Shown one piece after another: positions 25,620-33,603 of a DNA stretch of 64,000 bases. Every line of letters starts with the position of its first letter. The stretch's first letter is position 1. The DNA comes from Saccharopolyspora erythraea. GTDB lineage: Bacteria; Actinomycetota; Actinomycetes; Mycobacteriales; Pseudonocardiaceae. The position numbers were made by a program, and so were the translations under genes. The stretch lies in NCBI RefSeq assembly GCF_018141105.1, contig NZ_CP054839.1, forward strand, positions 7,443,411 to 7,507,410, read 5' to 3'. The notes under the pieces were generated by a model that was not told where the DNA came from, did no database searches, and worked only from the letters and a program-made list of their open reading frames with translations.

Positions 25620-27281
25620 TCAGACGCTGCGCGTCTGCCGCCTGAACCACACCGCCAACACCTCCACCACCATCACCGCGCCGAAGGTGAGCAGCAGGAC
25701 GGTGGTCACCACTCCGAACTCGAGCACCCGCGAGGCGTTGAGCAGGTAGTAGCCGATGCCGCCCGCGCCGACCAGGCCGAGCAGCGTTGCCGACCGGATG
25801 TTCGTGTCGAGCTGGTACAGCACATGCGCGACGAACGCCGGTGCGGCCTGCGGGAAGGTCGCCGCGAAGAAGACCTGCACCCGGCTCGCGCCGGTGGCGC
25901 GCAGCGCCCGCTCCAGCCCGCGGTCGACCTCCTCCAACGAGTCGGCGACGAGCTTGCCGAGCAGCCCGACCGATCCGACGCCCAGCGCGAGGGCACCCGC
26001 CACCGGGCCGAGGCCGGTGATCACCACGAACACGATCGCCAGCACCAGTTCCGGCACACCGCGCACCAGCAGCACCACGCCGCGGAAGAACCGGACCACC
26101 GCGGGGCTCGGCGCGACGTTGGCCGCCGCGAGCGCCCCCACGGGCAGCGACAGCACCGCCCCGATCAGCGTGGCTGCCAGCGCGATCTGCACGGTGACCA
26201 GCAGCTCCGACAGCAGCTCGGGGAGGATGCCACCGGTTTCGGGTGGCCAGAACAGCGCGATGGTGGGGCCGAACTCGGTGATGCCCCGGCCGAGCTGCTC
26301 GAACGAGATTTCGGTTCCCCAAACCGATGCCGCGACGACCAGCGCGGTGAGCAGCCAGTAGCCGGTCCTCCGCACCCGCGCGAGGTTCCAGGGCCGGCTG
26401 ATCCGCGCGCCGGTGGGACCCGGTCGGCGGCGCAGCCGCGCGAGGAGCCCGCGGTGTTCGTCGCGCGGTCCGAGCAGCGCGCCGCGGATCGCGCCGGAGA
26501 CGATCTCCACTGCCACGCAGAGCCCGAACACCACCGACGCCAGCGCGATGCCCCGCTGGTAGTCCAGGGTCCGCAGGGCGTCGGCGATCGCCTGCCCCAG
26601 TCCGCCGACGCCGACGAAGCCGAGCACGACCGACACCCGCAGGTTGATGTCGAGCCGGTGCAGCGAGGTCGCGACGAACGACGGCAGCACCTGCGGCAGC
26701 ACGCCGCTGACGAGCTGCTGCGCGCGCGAGCCGCCCGCGGCGCGGATCGCGGTGCGCGGGCCCTCGTCGATCTGCTCGACCGCGTCGGCGTAGAGCTTGC
26801 CGATCATGCCGACCGAGTGCAGCCCCATCGCCAGCACGCCGGTGAGCCCGCCGAAGCCGAAGACGCGGAAGAACACGATCGCGAGCACGACGTCGGGGAC
26901 CGCGCGGGCCAGCACGATCAGCGCGCGGCCGCCGTACCGGGTGGCCGGGCCTAACGCGGTGTTGCCCGCCGCGAGCACCGCCACCGGCACGCTGATCAGC
27001 GAGGCGAGCAACGTCGCGCAGACCACCACGGCCAGCGTCTGCCCGCAGAGCGCGACGAGCTCGCCGACCGGCGGGAAGTCCAGCGGGAAGGTCCGGGCCG
27101 CGAAGTCCGCGGCGTTGGCGACGCCGTCCACCAGGGTCGCGACGTTGAGCCGCAGGTCGGTGAACGCCCAGACGGCGGCCGCCAGCAGCGCGAGGGCGGT
27201 CAGCGCCGCCGCGGCGCCTTCCGCCCCCGGCCGGGCGAGCGTGCGGGGCTCGGCGCGGACCGGCTGCGCCGCGGTGGTCAT
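25620..27281 (-). CDS. phnE: Phosphonate ABC transporter permease, two PhnE units fused in one chain
   Basis: A 553-residue membrane protein made of two tandem PhnE-type permeases. Each half has the binding-protein-dependent EAA loop: first KLYADAVEQIDEGPRTAIRAAGGSR (about 185-210), second KLVADSLEEVDRGLERALRATGASR (about 450-475), each followed by matching GVLPQVLPSFVATSLHRLDINLR and ATFPQAAPAFVAHVLYQLDTNIR segments. About 10-12 spans are visible. Most organisms use a single PhnE that dimerises, so a fused pair is a natural heterodimer. ATG 27279-27281 overlaps the PhnC stop as ATGA. It ends the operon; convergent terminator follows. Confidence 0.92.
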   Translation of the reverse strand: MTTAAQPVRAEPRTLARPGAEGAAAALTALALLAAAVWAFTDLRLNVATLVDGVANAADFAARTFPLDFPPVGELVALCGQTLAVVVCATLLASLISVPVAVLAAGNTALGPATRYGGRALIVLARAVPDVVLAIVFFRVFGFGGLTGVLAMGLHSVGMIGKLYADAVEQIDEGPRTAIRAAGGSRAQQLVSGVLPQVLPSFVATSLHRLDINLRVSVVLGFVGVGGLGQAIADALRTLDYQRGIALASVVFGLCVAVEIVSGAIRGALLGPRDEHRGLLARLRRRPGPTGARISRPWNLARVRRTGYWLLTALVVAASVWGTEISFEQLGRGITEFGPTIALFWPPETGGILPELLSELLVTVQIALAATLIGAVLSLPVGALAAANVAPSPAVVRFFRGVVLLVRGVPELVLAIVFVVITGLGPVAGALALGVGSVGLLGKLVADSLEEVDRGLERALRATGASRVQVFFAATFPQAAPAFVAHVLYQLDTNIRSATLLGLVGAGGIGYYLLNASRVLEFGVVTTVLLLTFGAVMVVEVLAVWFRRQTRSV

Positions 27282-28060
27282 GAGACCGCCACCGCCGTGA
27301 GCTCGGTGCCGACCTTGGAGTAGATCGACATGGCTTCGTCCCGGCTGAGCCCGTGCACCGGGGTGTCGAGCACGACCCGTCCGGAGCGCAGCCCGACGAT
27401 GCGGTGTCCCCAGCTCAGCGCCAGGTCGACCTGGTGCAGGCTGCACACCACGGTCAGGCCGTCCTCCTCGGCGATCTCGGCGATGAGCCCCATCACCTGC
27501 GCCGCCGAGTCCGGGTCGAGCGAGGCGACGGGTTCGTCGGCGAGCAGGATCTCGGGCTGTTGCAGCAGTGCCCGCGCGACGGCGACCCGCTGCTGCTGCC
27601 CGCCGGAAAGGGTGTCCGCCCGTTGGAGGGCCTGGTCGCTCAGCCCGACGCGCTCCAGCCGTTCCAGCGCGGCGTGGCGGATGCGCTTGGGATAGCTCAG
27701 CAGGCCGAGCCGCGGTCCGCGCAGCGTGCCCAGCGCGCCGGTGCAGACGTTCTCCAGCACGGTCAGCGAGCCGACGAGGTGGAACTGCTGGAACACGAAC
27801 CCGACGCGGCGCCGCAGCGCGCGCAGTCCCGCACCGCCCAGGCTCCCGACGTCCTCGCCGAGCACCTCGACGGCTCCGGAGGTGGGGAGCTGCAGGCCGT
27901 CGACGTGGCGCAGCAGCGTCGACTTGCCCGAACCCGACAGTCCGAGCAGCACCAGCACCTCGCCGCGGGCGACCTCGAGCGAGACGTCGTCGAGCGCCCG
28001 CACCCCGCCGTCGAAGGTCTTGCCGACCCGGTCGAGTGCGATCACGCGGTCTTCGCTCAC
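27278..28060 (-). CDS. phnC: Phosphonate ABC transporter ATP-binding protein
   Basis: A 260-residue ATPase. Walker A is GLSGSGKST (about residues 43-51), the Q-loop FVFQQFHLVG, the signature LSGGQQQRVAVARAL, Walker B ILLADEP and the H-loop CSLHQVDLAL are all present. It energises uptake through the fused permease. GTG 28058-28060 is chosen because it overlaps the PhnD stop as GTGA; another GTG two codons earlier (28066) is possible. It belongs to the operon running from the FAD enzyme to the permease. Confidence 0.94.
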   Translation of the reverse strand: MSEDRVIALDRVGKTFDGGVRALDDVSLEVARGEVLVLLGLSGSGKSTLLRHVDGLQLPTSGAVEVLGEDVGSLGGAGLRALRRRVGFVFQQFHLVGSLTVLENVCTGALGTLRGPRLGLLSYPKRIRHAALERLERVGLSDQALQRADTLSGGQQQRVAVARALLQQPEILLADEPVASLDPDSAAQVMGLIAEIAEEDGLTVVCSLHQVDLALSWGHRIVGLRSGRVVLDTPVHGLSRDEAMSIYSKVGTELTAVAVS

Positions 28061-28983
28061 TGGCACTGCTCGTCCCTCGTCACGTCGCAGACCTGGCGGA
28101 TGCCGTTGTAGAAGGCGTCGTCGACCGGGGCGTAGCCCCAGCCGCCGATGTCGCCGAGCTTGCAGTCGCCCTGGCAGAAGCCGTTGGCCCGCAGGTAGCC
28201 GGAGTTGGCCTTCTCCCGCAGCGCCGCGGTGACCTTCTCCCGGACCTGCGGGTCGAGCTCGTCGCTGACGGCCGCCGGCGAGCCCGGCACGGTCTCCGAG
28301 CGCCAGACCGTGCGCAGTTCGCCCGGCTTGAGCTGGCCCTTCTCGATGAGCTGGGTGTCGACCGTGGCGTTCTGGGCGAACCCGGCGTCGCAGTCGCCCT
28401 TGGCCACCGCCAGCGCGGCCGAGTCGTGGCCGCCGGAGTAGATCGGCTGGATGTCGGTGTCCGGGTTGATCCCGGCCTTCAGCAGACCGGCCTTCGGGTA
28501 CAGGTAGCCCGAGGTGGAGGTGGGGTCGACGAAGCAGACCTTCTTGCCGCGCAGGTCGGCGAGGCCGTTGATGCCGGAGTCCGGCCGGGTGATGCCGTAG
28601 GAGAGGTACCCGGGCGCCTCGCCCTCGGCTTCGACCTGCCCGGCCACCGCGGTGGCCGCCACGCCCTTGTTCTTGGCCAGCACGTAGGAGAACGGGCCGT
28701 ACTGCGCGATGTCGATCTTCCCCGCGCGCTGGCCCTCGATGACGGCCGCGTAGTCGGTCGCCTGCTGGAAGCGCACGGTCTTGCCGGTCTCCGCGGCGAG
28801 CATGTCCAGCACCGGCTGGTAGCTCGCCTGGAGACTGGTCGACTCCTCGGAGGGGATGGAGGCGAAGACGATCTCGTCGCCGCCGGCAGCGCTTTGGTCA
28901 GCGGCGCTGGGTCCGCAGGCGGTGAGTGTGAGCGCCACCGCGGCGAAGCCGGCGGCGGCACCGGCCAGTCTGCTGGTGCGCAT
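28057..28983 (-). CDS. phnD: Phosphonate-binding lipoprotein of the ABC transporter
   Basis: A 308-residue binding protein with a lipoprotein signal: MRTSRLAGAAAGFAAVALTL then TAC, the Cys at about residue 23. The mature part has IVFASIPSEES, TGKTVRFQQATDYAAVIEGQRAGKIDIAQYGPFSY, KGVAATAVAG and VCFVDPTSTSGYLYP, the characteristic PhnD order, including the Ser-Thr-Ser-Gly anion-binding turn. ATG 28981-28983 has AGGAGG about ten bases upstream; a further in-frame start seven codons earlier is weaker. It captures phosphonate outside the membrane and feeds the PhnC/PhnE transporter. Confidence 0.92.
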   Translation of the reverse strand: MRTSRLAGAAAGFAAVALTLTACGPSAADQSAAGGDEIVFASIPSEESTSLQASYQPVLDMLAAETGKTVRFQQATDYAAVIEGQRAGKIDIAQYGPFSYVLAKNKGVAATAVAGQVEAEGEAPGYLSYGITRPDSGINGLADLRGKKVCFVDPTSTSGYLYPKAGLLKAGINPDTDIQPIYSGGHDSAALAVAKGDCDAGFAQNATVDTQLIEKGQLKPGELRTVWRSETVPGSPAAVSDELDPQVREKVTAALREKANSGYLRANGFCQGDCKLGDIGGWGYAPVDDAFYNGIRQVCDVTRDEQCQ

Positions 28984-29013
28984 GGCTGGGAACCTCCTGG
29001 ACATTCTCTGTCC

Positions 29014-29682
29014 TCAGTGGACTTGGACGATGGCGGGCAGGTCGCGGACGGAGTCGATGACGTGGGTGGCACCGGCCTCGGTGAGCTCGGCGGTGCCGTG
29101 GGCGCCGGTGAGCACCCCGGCGACGACCGACGCGCCTGCGCGCAGTCCCGATCCGATGTCGTAGGCGGTGTCCCCGACGACGGCGACGTGGCGGACGTCG
29201 TCGACGCCCAGCCGCAGCAAAGCGGTGAGCACCATGTCGGGGTACGGCCGGCCGCGGCCGGCCTGCGCGGGCGTGAGGGTGAGGTCGGCCAGGCCCTCCC
29301 AGCCCAGCGCGTCGATGATCTGGCGTTGCGTGGCCTCGGAGAACCCGGTGGTCAGCGCGACCTTCACGCCGGAGCCGCGGAGCCGCCGGATGGTCTCGGC
29401 CGCGCCGTCGATCTCGGCGCACTCGCCGACCCGCCTGCCGTAGGCGCGCTCGAACGCCTCGTTGGCCTGCCGCGCCCGGGTTTCGTCGCCGTCGAGCAGC
29501 GTGCGGAACACCGAGATCTTCGACTCGCCCATGGTTCGGCGGACGTGGTCGAGCATGCCGGGGAAAGCCGGGTCGGACTCGGCGACGCCGACCTCGGCGA
29601 TCGCGTCGGTGAAGGCCGCCTCCACCAGACCGCCGTCGGCGACGGTGGTCCCGGCCATGTCCAGGACGACCAGCTCGATCAT
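29014..29682 (-). CDS. Phosphonatase-like HAD hydrolase (TIGR03351-type)
   Basis: A 222-residue HAD enzyme of the phosphonoacetaldehyde-hydrolase-like group. The nucleophile motif is LVVLDMAGTTV (Asp and Thr-rich, residues 4-14), motif II is KVALTTGFSE, and motif III/IV is VAVVGDTAYDIGSGLRAGA. The DMAGTT form, as in phosphonatases, and the neighbouring FAD enzyme and phosphonate transporter strongly suggest a phosphonate C-P bond hydrolase. Family knowledge: TIGR03351 members are proposed to act on a modified phosphonoacetaldehyde or related compound, rather than on the classic substrate. It overlaps the FAD oxidoreductase stop (ATGA at 29679-29682) and precedes phnD by about 30 bases. Confidence 0.86.
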   Translation of the reverse strand: MIELVVLDMAGTTVADGGLVEAAFTDAIAEVGVAESDPAFPGMLDHVRRTMGESKISVFRTLLDGDETRARQANEAFERAYGRRVGECAEIDGAAETIRRLRGSGVKVALTTGFSEATQRQIIDALGWEGLADLTLTPAQAGRGRPYPDMVLTALLRLGVDDVRHVAVVGDTAYDIGSGLRAGASVVAGVLTGAHGTAELTEAGATHVIDSVRDLPAIVQVH

Positions 29683-30794
29683 GAGCGCTCCTCGATCTCG
29701 CGCAGCGTGTCCTCGGCGATCGCCGGGGAACCGGTCATCCCGCGCCCGCCGGGCCCGGTGACCAGCCAGATCCCCGGCCGGACCTGCTCGCGGTGCACGA
29801 CCTGCGACTTGTCGGCGGTCTGGGCGTAGACGCCCGCCCAGCGGCGGGTGACGCGCGGCAGCGAGCGGCCGAGCAGCTCCTCGGAGCGGCGCACCAGGTG
29901 GTCGTAGGGCTCCTCGCGCACGTCGAAGGGGAATGGCTCGGCGTACTCGTGGGTGTCGCCGATGGTCAGCCCGCCGTCGAGGCGCTGCACCATCAGCAGC
30001 TGCATCCCGTTCTCGGCGGCGACGGGCGGCTGCGGCTCGGCGCGGTTCAGCTCGTCCAGCGCGGCGCCCCGGTATGCGGGGTAGTAGCGCAGGCTGTCAC
30101 CGTCGGCGATCGAGGTCGCCAGCTCCTCGCCGAGCGGGTCGGTCTGCATCATCTGCAGCCGCACGCGGCGCACTGGCAGTTCGGGCCGCAGCTCGCGGAC
30201 CAGGCCGCCGAGGGCGGCGCCGGTGCACAGCACGACCGCGTCGGCCTCGTGGCGCTGCGCGGTGTCGTCGCGGACCCAGCCCTCGCCGGCGTCGCGGACC
30301 TCGCGGCCGGGCAGCCACGTGTAGCGGCCGGTGGCCTCCAGGTGGGCGCGCAGCGCGGGCAGCGCGACGCGGGACTCCACGGCGCCGTCGCGCTCGCACC
30401 ACAGGGCGGCCCGGAAGTCGCCCCGCAGCACCGGGTTCAGCGCCCTCGCCTCGGCGGCGCCGACCAGCTTCGCGCCGCGTTCGGCGAGGTCGGTCATGCC
30501 TTCGGCTACCGCGACCTCGGCGTCGGTGCGCAGCAGGGTCAGCGACCCGTTGGGCCGGAAGCCCACCCCGGGCACGTCGGCTCCGATGCGCTCCCACGCC
30601 TCGCGGGCGCGCAGGGCCAGCTCCAGGTCGGGGCCGGGTTCGCGGCCGCTGACCCACACCAGGCCGAAGTTGCGGACCGATGCGCCGCGCGCCTCCGGCT
30701 CGCGCTCCAGCTGCACCACGTGATGGCCGTTCTCCAGGGCGCGCAGCGCGTGCATGGTGCCCAGCGCGCCGCCGCCGACGATCAGTACTCGCAC
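29679..30794 (-). CDS. FAD-dependent oxidoreductase of the phosphonate locus (TIGR03364-type)
   Basis: A 371-residue DAO-family enzyme. The FAD-binding Rossmann loop is VLIVGGGALGTMHALRALENGHHVVQLEREP at the start, ARGASVRNFGLVW follows, and the C-terminal GPGGRGMTGSPAIAEDTL closes the FAD site. Family knowledge: this clade is found next to the TIGR03351 phosphonatase-like HAD and is proposed to deaminate an aminophosphonate such as 1-hydroxy-2-aminoethylphosphonate, supplying an aldehyde to the hydrolase. Several in-frame GTGs (30815, 30809, 30803, 30794) are possible starts; 30794 is picked because the Rossmann strand begins directly. It is the first gene of the operon. Confidence 0.86.
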   Translation of the reverse strand: MRVLIVGGGALGTMHALRALENGHHVVQLEREPEARGASVRNFGLVWVSGREPGPDLELALRAREAWERIGADVPGVGFRPNGSLTLLRTDAEVAVAEGMTDLAERGAKLVGAAEARALNPVLRGDFRAALWCERDGAVESRVALPALRAHLEATGRYTWLPGREVRDAGEGWVRDDTAQRHEADAVVLCTGAALGGLVRELRPELPVRRVRLQMMQTDPLGEELATSIADGDSLRYYPAYRGAALDELNRAEPQPPVAAENGMQLLMVQRLDGGLTIGDTHEYAEPFPFDVREEPYDHLVRRSEELLGRSLPRVTRRWAGVYAQTADKSQVVHREQVRPGIWLVTGPGGRGMTGSPAIAEDTLREIEERS

Positions 30795-30865
30795 GGGACA
30801 CACCGTCACGGCCACGGGCGAATGGGCTGTGGTGGCGGCACGAACGCGGAGTGAACAGCGAGCGA

Positions 30866-30877
30866 CGGTCTAGATCA
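30866..30877. promoter_or_regulatory. Candidate GntR/HutC-type operator upstream of the phosphonate operon
   Basis: CGGTCTAGATCA, a near-palindrome that resembles the TGGTNTAGACCA sites known for HutC/PhnF-type GntR regulators. It lies 50-85 bases upstream of the first gene of the operon. A separate inverted repeat CCGCCG-N7-CGGCGG is at 30884-30902. The UTRA-type GntR gene at 31617-32381 is the likely regulator. Confidence 0.5.
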
Positions 30878-31043
30878 GTTATTCCGCCGTTATATTCGGC
30901 GGTCCATTCCGCCGCGAAATGCCCGTCGGAACACCGCAACCGCCCATAACAGGGCAAACTGTCGAATGCCGTCGATCTGGGTGCCCGCGGTCCGCGCGGC
31001 ACCGTCCACAGCGAACGGCTCGCCGAAACCGGGAGGACTTCTC

Positions 31044-31607
31044 GTGCGCACCTTCAAGCTCCAGCTCCAGGTCACCGCCGACGGCTACCTGGCGGGCCCG
31101 AACGGCGAGATGGACTGGATGACGCTGCCGTGGACCGACGACATGAACTCCTACGTCGACGCGCTGACCGAACCGGTCGACCGCATCGTGCTCGGCCGCA
31201 AGCTCGCCGAGGGGTTCATCCCGGCGTGGGCGTCCCGGCCGGAGGGCGAGACGCAGGAGACGATCGACTGGATGATCGGCACGCCCAAGGTGGTGATCTC
31301 CGACAGCCTCACCGAGTCGCCCTGGGACGGTGCCGTCGTCGCGGGCGGCGACCTCGCCGAGACCGTCGCGCGGCTCAAGGCAGAGCCCGGCGGCGACCTG
31401 ATCACCTACGGTGGCGCGACGCTCGCGTCCGAACTGATCGCCAGGGGCCTGCTCGACGAACTGCACCTGTTCGTCAACCCCACCGCCATCGGAACCGGCC
31501 TGCCCGTGTTCCCCGACACCGGCACGTACCAGCGGTTCCGGCTCGTCACGGCGCGGCCGTTCGACTGCGGGATCACCGCGATGCACTACGAGCCGGAGCG
31601 CTCCTGA
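31044..31607 (+). CDS. Dihydrofolate-reductase-like (RibD C-terminal domain) protein
   Basis: A 187-residue NADPH-type reductase domain. LQLQVTADGYLAGPNGEMDWM is the first strand and loop, DRIVLGRKLAEGF follows, and GGDLAETVARLKAEPGGDLITYGGATLASELIARGLLDELHLFVNPTAIGTG is the central nucleotide and substrate part. This family includes many oxidoreductases of unknown substrate. GTG 31044 is chosen because GGGAGGA is upstream. It lies divergent from the phosphonate operon and convergent with the GntR gene; no link to phosphonates is evident. Confidence 0.85.
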   Translation: MRTFKLQLQVTADGYLAGPNGEMDWMTLPWTDDMNSYVDALTEPVDRIVLGRKLAEGFIPAWASRPEGETQETIDWMIGTPKVVISDSLTESPWDGAVVAGGDLAETVARLKAEPGGDLITYGGATLASELIARGLLDELHLFVNPTAIGTGLPVFPDTGTYQRFRLVTARPFDCGITAMHYEPERS

Positions 31608-31616
31608 CGCGGCGGG

Positions 31617-32381
31617 TCACCGGCGCAGGCGGGTCACGAAGCTGAAGCGGTCGCCGCGGAACAGCGACCGGACCCGCTCGATCGGCGTCCCGTCCGGCTC
31701 CCACGACACCCGGTGCAGCAGGATCATCGGCGTCGCCGGGTTGGTGCCGATCAGCAGCGCCTCCCGGGGCGTGGCCAGCACCGTCTCGATGCGTTCCTCG
31801 GCCTCGCCGAACACCACGCCCAGCTCCTGCTGCAGGAACGCGTACAGCGAGCCGTCGGCGTCGAAGTCGCCGAGCAGCCGCGGGAACCGTTGCCGCGGCA
31901 GGTAGCTCGACTCCAGCCCGACGCGTTCACCGCCCGCAAGCAGCACCCGTTCCAGGTGGATCACCTCGCCACCGGGCTCCAGCCCGAGATCGGTGGCGAG
32001 CTGCGGGTCGGCGGGCAGCGCCTCGGCGCTGATCACGGTCCGGCCGGGCTCGAGGCCCTGCGTGCGGATGCCCTCGGTGTAGCTGACCAGCGCCAGCGGT
32101 TGCAGCAGCTTCGGCGGCGCGACGACGGTCCGGCTGCCCTGCCTGCGCAGCAGCCTGCCTTCGAGCACCAGCTCGCCGACCGCCTGGCGCAGCGTCACCC
32201 GGGACACGCCGTAGCGCTCGGCCAGCTCGCGCTCGGCGGGCAGGACGGCGCCCTCGCCGAGCTCCTCGATCAGCCCGAGCAGCTCGGTCTTGACCGCGTA
32301 GTAGCGCGGGATGCGGCCGTGGTCCGGCACACCGGCCCGGACCGGTTCGCCCGCTCGGTGCGGAGGGCTGTCGTTTCGCAC
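31617..32381 (-). CDS. GntR-family regulator with UTRA ligand domain, probable regulator of the phosphonate operon
   Basis: A 254-residue regulator. The winged helix is ELLGLIEELGEGAVLPAERELAERYGVSRVTLRQAVGELVLEGRLLRRQGSRT (about residues 33-85). The UTRA/HutC ligand domain follows, with YTEGIRTQGLEPGRTV, EVIHLERVLLAGGERVGLESSYLPRQRFP and IGTNPATPMILLHRVSWEPDGTPIERVRSLFRGDRFSF. Phosphonate operons often have this type (PhnF). GTG 32379-32381 has no clear ribosome site and may be leaderless. A candidate site for it lies at 30866-30877. Effector unknown; a phosphonate is likely. Confidence 0.88.
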   Translation of the reverse strand: MRNDSPPHRAGEPVRAGVPDHGRIPRYYAVKTELLGLIEELGEGAVLPAERELAERYGVSRVTLRQAVGELVLEGRLLRRQGSRTVVAPPKLLQPLALVSYTEGIRTQGLEPGRTVISAEALPADPQLATDLGLEPGGEVIHLERVLLAGGERVGLESSYLPRQRFPRLLGDFDADGSLYAFLQQELGVVFGEAEERIETVLATPREALLIGTNPATPMILLHRVSWEPDGTPIERVRSLFRGDRFSFVTRLRR

Positions 32382-32409
32382 GAGTCCGCAGCCTAGAGCG
32401 CGACCACGC

Positions 32410-32700
32410 TCAGAATGGCCCTCGCGTGATCGTCATCGCCACGACGACGATCACCACACCCAGCCCGCCGTAGAGCAGGATGTCGATCGCCCGGCTGCGG
32501 ATCGCCAGCAGCCCGGCCTGCTCGTTGGTGAGCAGCGCGCGCAGCACCGCCGCCAGCACCAGCGCGACGCCGATCAGCACCGAGCCCTGCCGCCAGTGCT
32601 GCATCGCGATGCGCAGGAACCCGATCAGGGCGACCAGCACCACCGCGGCGAAGGGGAAGTGCGCCGACGCCCTGGTCTTCCCGCCGAACCCACCGGTCAT
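32410..32700 (-). CDS. DUF3017 membrane protein
   Basis: A 96-residue protein with three spans: FAAVVLVALIGFLRIAM (about residues 17-33), VLIGVALVLAAVLRALL (about 41-57) and ILLYGGLGVVIVVVAMTI (about 74-91). The layout and position next to folD match DUF3017. ATG 32698-32700 has GAGGAGG upstream. It follows folD by 45 bases in the same direction and is probably cotranscribed. Function unknown. Confidence 0.85.
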   Translation of the reverse strand: MTGGFGGKTRASAHFPFAAVVLVALIGFLRIAMQHWRQGSVLIGVALVLAAVLRALLTNEQAGLLAIRSRAIDILLYGGLGVVIVVVAMTITRGPF

Positions 32701-32745
32701 GGCGTCCTCCTCGTTCCCGAGCTCCCGACGGTCGCGGCGCCGTTT

Positions 32746-33597
32746 TCAGGACGCCGCGCGCTCGGCGGCTTCCACGACGTTGCTCAGCAGCATCGCCCGC
32801 GTCATCGGGCCGATGCCGCCCGGGTTCGGCGAAAGGAACCCTGCCACCTCGGCGACGTCGGGGTGCACGTCCCCGGCCAGCCCGGAGTCGGTGCGGGTCA
32901 CGCCCACGTCGAGCACCGCGGCACCGGGGCGCACCATGTCCGCGGTGATCAGGTGCGGACGCCCGGCGGCGGCGACGACGACGTCCGCGCGGCGGACCTC
33001 CTCGGCCAGGTCCTTGGTGCCGGTGTGGCAGAGGGTGACCGTGGCGTTCTCGCTGCGGCGCGTGAGCAGCAGGCCGATGGGGCGGCCGACGGTGATGCCG
33101 CGGCCCACGACGGCGACGCGGGCGCCCGCCAGCGGCACGTCGTAGCGGCGCAGCAGCTCGATGATCCCGCGCGGCGTGCACGGCAGCGGCGCCTGCTCAC
33201 CGAGGACCAGGCGGCCGAGGCTGATCGGGTGCAGGCCGTCGGCGTCCTTCTCCGGCGCGATGCGCTCGAGCAGCGATCCGGCGTCGAGCTGCTCGGGCAG
33301 CGGCAGCTGGATGATGTAGCCGTGGCAGGCCGGATCGGCGTTGAGCTCGTCGACGACGGCCTCGACGTCGGCCTGGGAGGCGTCGGCGGGCAGCTCCTTG
33401 CGGATGGAGTTGATGCCGACCTTCGCGCAGTCGTTGTGCTTGGCCCGGACGTAGGAGTGCGAGGCGGGGTCGTCCCCGACCAGCACCGTCGCCAGGCCCG
33501 GGGTGTGGCCCTGCTCGGCGAGGCGTGCGACCCGGGGCCGCAACTCCTCGAAGATGGTGTCCTTGGTGGCCTTGCCGTCGAGAATCGTCGCGCTCAC
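32746..33597 (-). CDS. folD: Bifunctional methylenetetrahydrofolate dehydrogenase/cyclohydrolase FolD
   Basis: A 283-residue enzyme that interconverts 5,10-methylene-, 5,10-methenyl- and 10-formyl-tetrahydrofolate. The signatures are [27 protein letters not shown] (with the catalytic Lys), [22 protein letters not shown] and the cofactor loop [16 protein letters not shown]; the Gly-Arg and Pro-Gly-Gly-Ile-Gly-Pro ([11 protein letters not shown]) ending are intact. GTG 33595-33597 starts it. It lies 6 bases after the stop of the exporter gene upstream, so it may be cotranscribed with the two transporters, which are not obviously linked in function. Confidence 0.95.
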   Translation of the reverse strand: MSATILDGKATKDTIFEELRPRVARLAEQGHTPGLATVLVGDDPASHSYVRAKHNDCAKVGINSIRKELPADASQADVEAVVDELNADPACHGYIIQLPLPEQLDAGSLLERIAPEKDADGLHPISLGRLVLGEQAPLPCTPRGIIELLRRYDVPLAGARVAVVGRGITVGRPIGLLLTRRSENATVTLCHTGTKDLAEEVRRADVVVAAAGRPHLITADMVRPGAAVLDVGVTRTDSGLAGDVHPDVAEVAGFLSPNPGGIGPMTRAMLLSNVVEAAERAAS

Positions 33598-33603
33598 GGC
33601 TGT

